DNA from: Clostridiales bacterium
GTDB taxonomy: Bacteria; Bacillota; Clostridia; Christensenellales; CAG-138
Assembly: GCA_009783775.1 (NCBI GenBank)
Contig: WRCT01000105.1
Coordinates: 1-6,413 of the forward strand
DNA length: 6,413 bases
Reading direction: 5' to 3'
Numbering within the stretch: the first letter of the stretch is position 1; each line of letters opens with the position of its first letter. The notes beneath the pieces are model-generated. The model saw only the letters and a list, made by a program, of their open reading frames with translations. It searched no databases and was not told the DNA's origin. Below are positions 5,819 to 6,413 of this stretch, piece after piece. The position numbers were made by a program, and so were the translations under genes.

Positions 5819-5863
5819 GGGATTTGAATCGCTTCAACTGCGGTCGGCTAGGGAGCCAATCCC
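5819..5863 (+). other. Possible compact three-way RNA junction
   Basis: GGGATT (5819-5824) pairs with AATCCC (5858-5863). Inside are hairpin TGAA-TCGC-TTCA (5825-5836), nine unpaired bases (5837-5845) and hairpin GGCT-AGGG-AGCC (5846-5857). The helices abut without gaps except for the nine bases. An alternative fold, TAGGG (5849-5853) with CCCTA (5862-5866), competes with it. The stems are short; no known RNA family is recognised, and chance is possible. Confidence 0.3.
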
Positions 5864-5878
5864 CTACGGCAGGTGTGT

Positions 5879-6413
5879 TTACGAGAAGTACATGAATGCA
5901 AGCCAGTTGCTTGTCTGTCCGCCGCAGGTGGCTCTGATCCGCACTTCCATGATGCCCGGCCCGTATGCTGTATTAAATCCCGAAGCATCTGTGACTACAA
6001 TGGCGCCGGCACTGTTTATGGTCATGTAGGACGCCCAATCCGAAACCGGAAAGGAATCAGGGTCAATCGAATTCACTGCTTCGACTTCCCAAGTGATGGG
6101 GGGGAGATCCACCACGGGGATGGTGCCCGTGCCGTCGGATGCCGTAATTGTGAACGAGCCCATATAATCGGGCGAATGTATTAAAGTCGCGTTGCTCAGC
6201 ACAATGGAATTGACGACCACGCCCGGCGTAACGGTGCCCGCCGTGGCAGCCGCGACCTGGTTGAGCAGAGCGATGCCGTTGGCCGTGATATCCTGGCTGA
6301 GGATCGTTGTGCCGTCGATGTCAAAGACCGTGACGCGGTCGATCAGGTTCTGGACCTCGTAGCGGTTGCAGGCCTGCAGGCGCACGTCGATGAAGTACGC
6401 GTAGTTGTCGCCC
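5879..6413 (-). CDS. Unrecognised beta-rich, probably surface or structural protein (5' partial)
   Basis: These are the last 177 residues of a protein that continues past the right edge. The frame stays open upstream of the first in-frame GTG at 6385 (GDNYAYFIDVRLQACNRYEV), so that GTG is internal. The composition is rich in T, V, I, A, S, N and G with few charged residues, suggesting beta-sheet extracellular or phage-structural domains. The final 75 residues (ITWEVEAVNS, then TINSAGAIVVTDASGF, then VRIRATCGGQTSNW) resemble bacterial Ig-like (Big_2-type) repeats in rhythm, but I would not assign the family. There is no LPxTG motif or hydrophobic anchor at the C-terminus, which ends in WLAFMYFS. 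It is followed by a terminator and lies upstream of the flippase on the same strand. No function can be given. Confidence 0.7.
   Translation of the reverse strand, partial: GDNYAYFIDVRLQACNRYEVQNLIDRVTVFDIDGTTILSQDITANGIALLNQVAAATAGTVTPGVVVNSIVLSNATLIHSPDYMGSFTITASDGTGTIPVVDLPPITWEVEAVNSIDPDSFPVSDWASYMTINSAGAIVVTDASGFNTAYGPGIMEVRIRATCGGQTSNWLAFMYFS

Noticed and set aside
5812..5878. tRNA-like stretch on the minus strand (GATTCAAATCC followed by TATACCA)
   Set aside because: The T-loop-like motif lacks a paired T-stem, and no matching acceptor stem or anticodon arm can be drawn.

Overview
The window looks like a Clostridia (Firmicutes) chromosome of fairly high GC content carrying one end of an integrated mobile element. 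The evidence is a HU gene, a two-part methylase/MazG protein of the YabN type and a SpoVB/MurJ-family flippase, all on the minus strand. This order resembles the spoVB-yabN neighbourhood of spore-forming Firmicutes. The genus cannot be named from the sequence alone; a gut clostridium is a guess based on the style of the element.

Left part (1 to about 2090, plus strand, visibly lower GC than the right): the end of an integrative/conjugative element of the Tn4451/TnpX-recombinase style. It holds the C-terminal part of a ParB-like protein, a small TnpW-like protein and a large serine recombinase. The recombinase has kept its catalytic N-terminus and its C-terminus but has lost the middle of the protein in frame, so it is probably inactive. 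Several hairpins and a candidate promoter/operator region surround these genes. The host junction most likely lies in the 83 bp between the recombinase stop and the hup stop.

Middle and right (2122 to 5667, minus strand): in transcription order, a SpoVB/MurJ-type lipid flippase, then YabN/MazG, then HU. The flippase has a promoter so close to its ATG that the message may be leaderless. The flippase-mazG gap is filled by a MITE-like inverted repeat made of 7-bp units, which also supplies the flippase stop codon. hup has a well-formed promoter with an A-tract upstream region.

Far right (5668 to 6413): a structured intergenic region followed by the C-terminal part of an unrecognised, beta-rich, probably surface or structural protein that runs off the right edge. 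The structures are a minus-strand terminator, a very long near-perfect hairpin overlapping it, and a compact possible three-way junction.

No CRISPR array, rRNA or tRNA is visible. The items most worth a second look are the internally deleted recombinase, the 32-bp hairpin overlapping a terminator, and the heptamer-built inverted repeat between the flippase and mazG.
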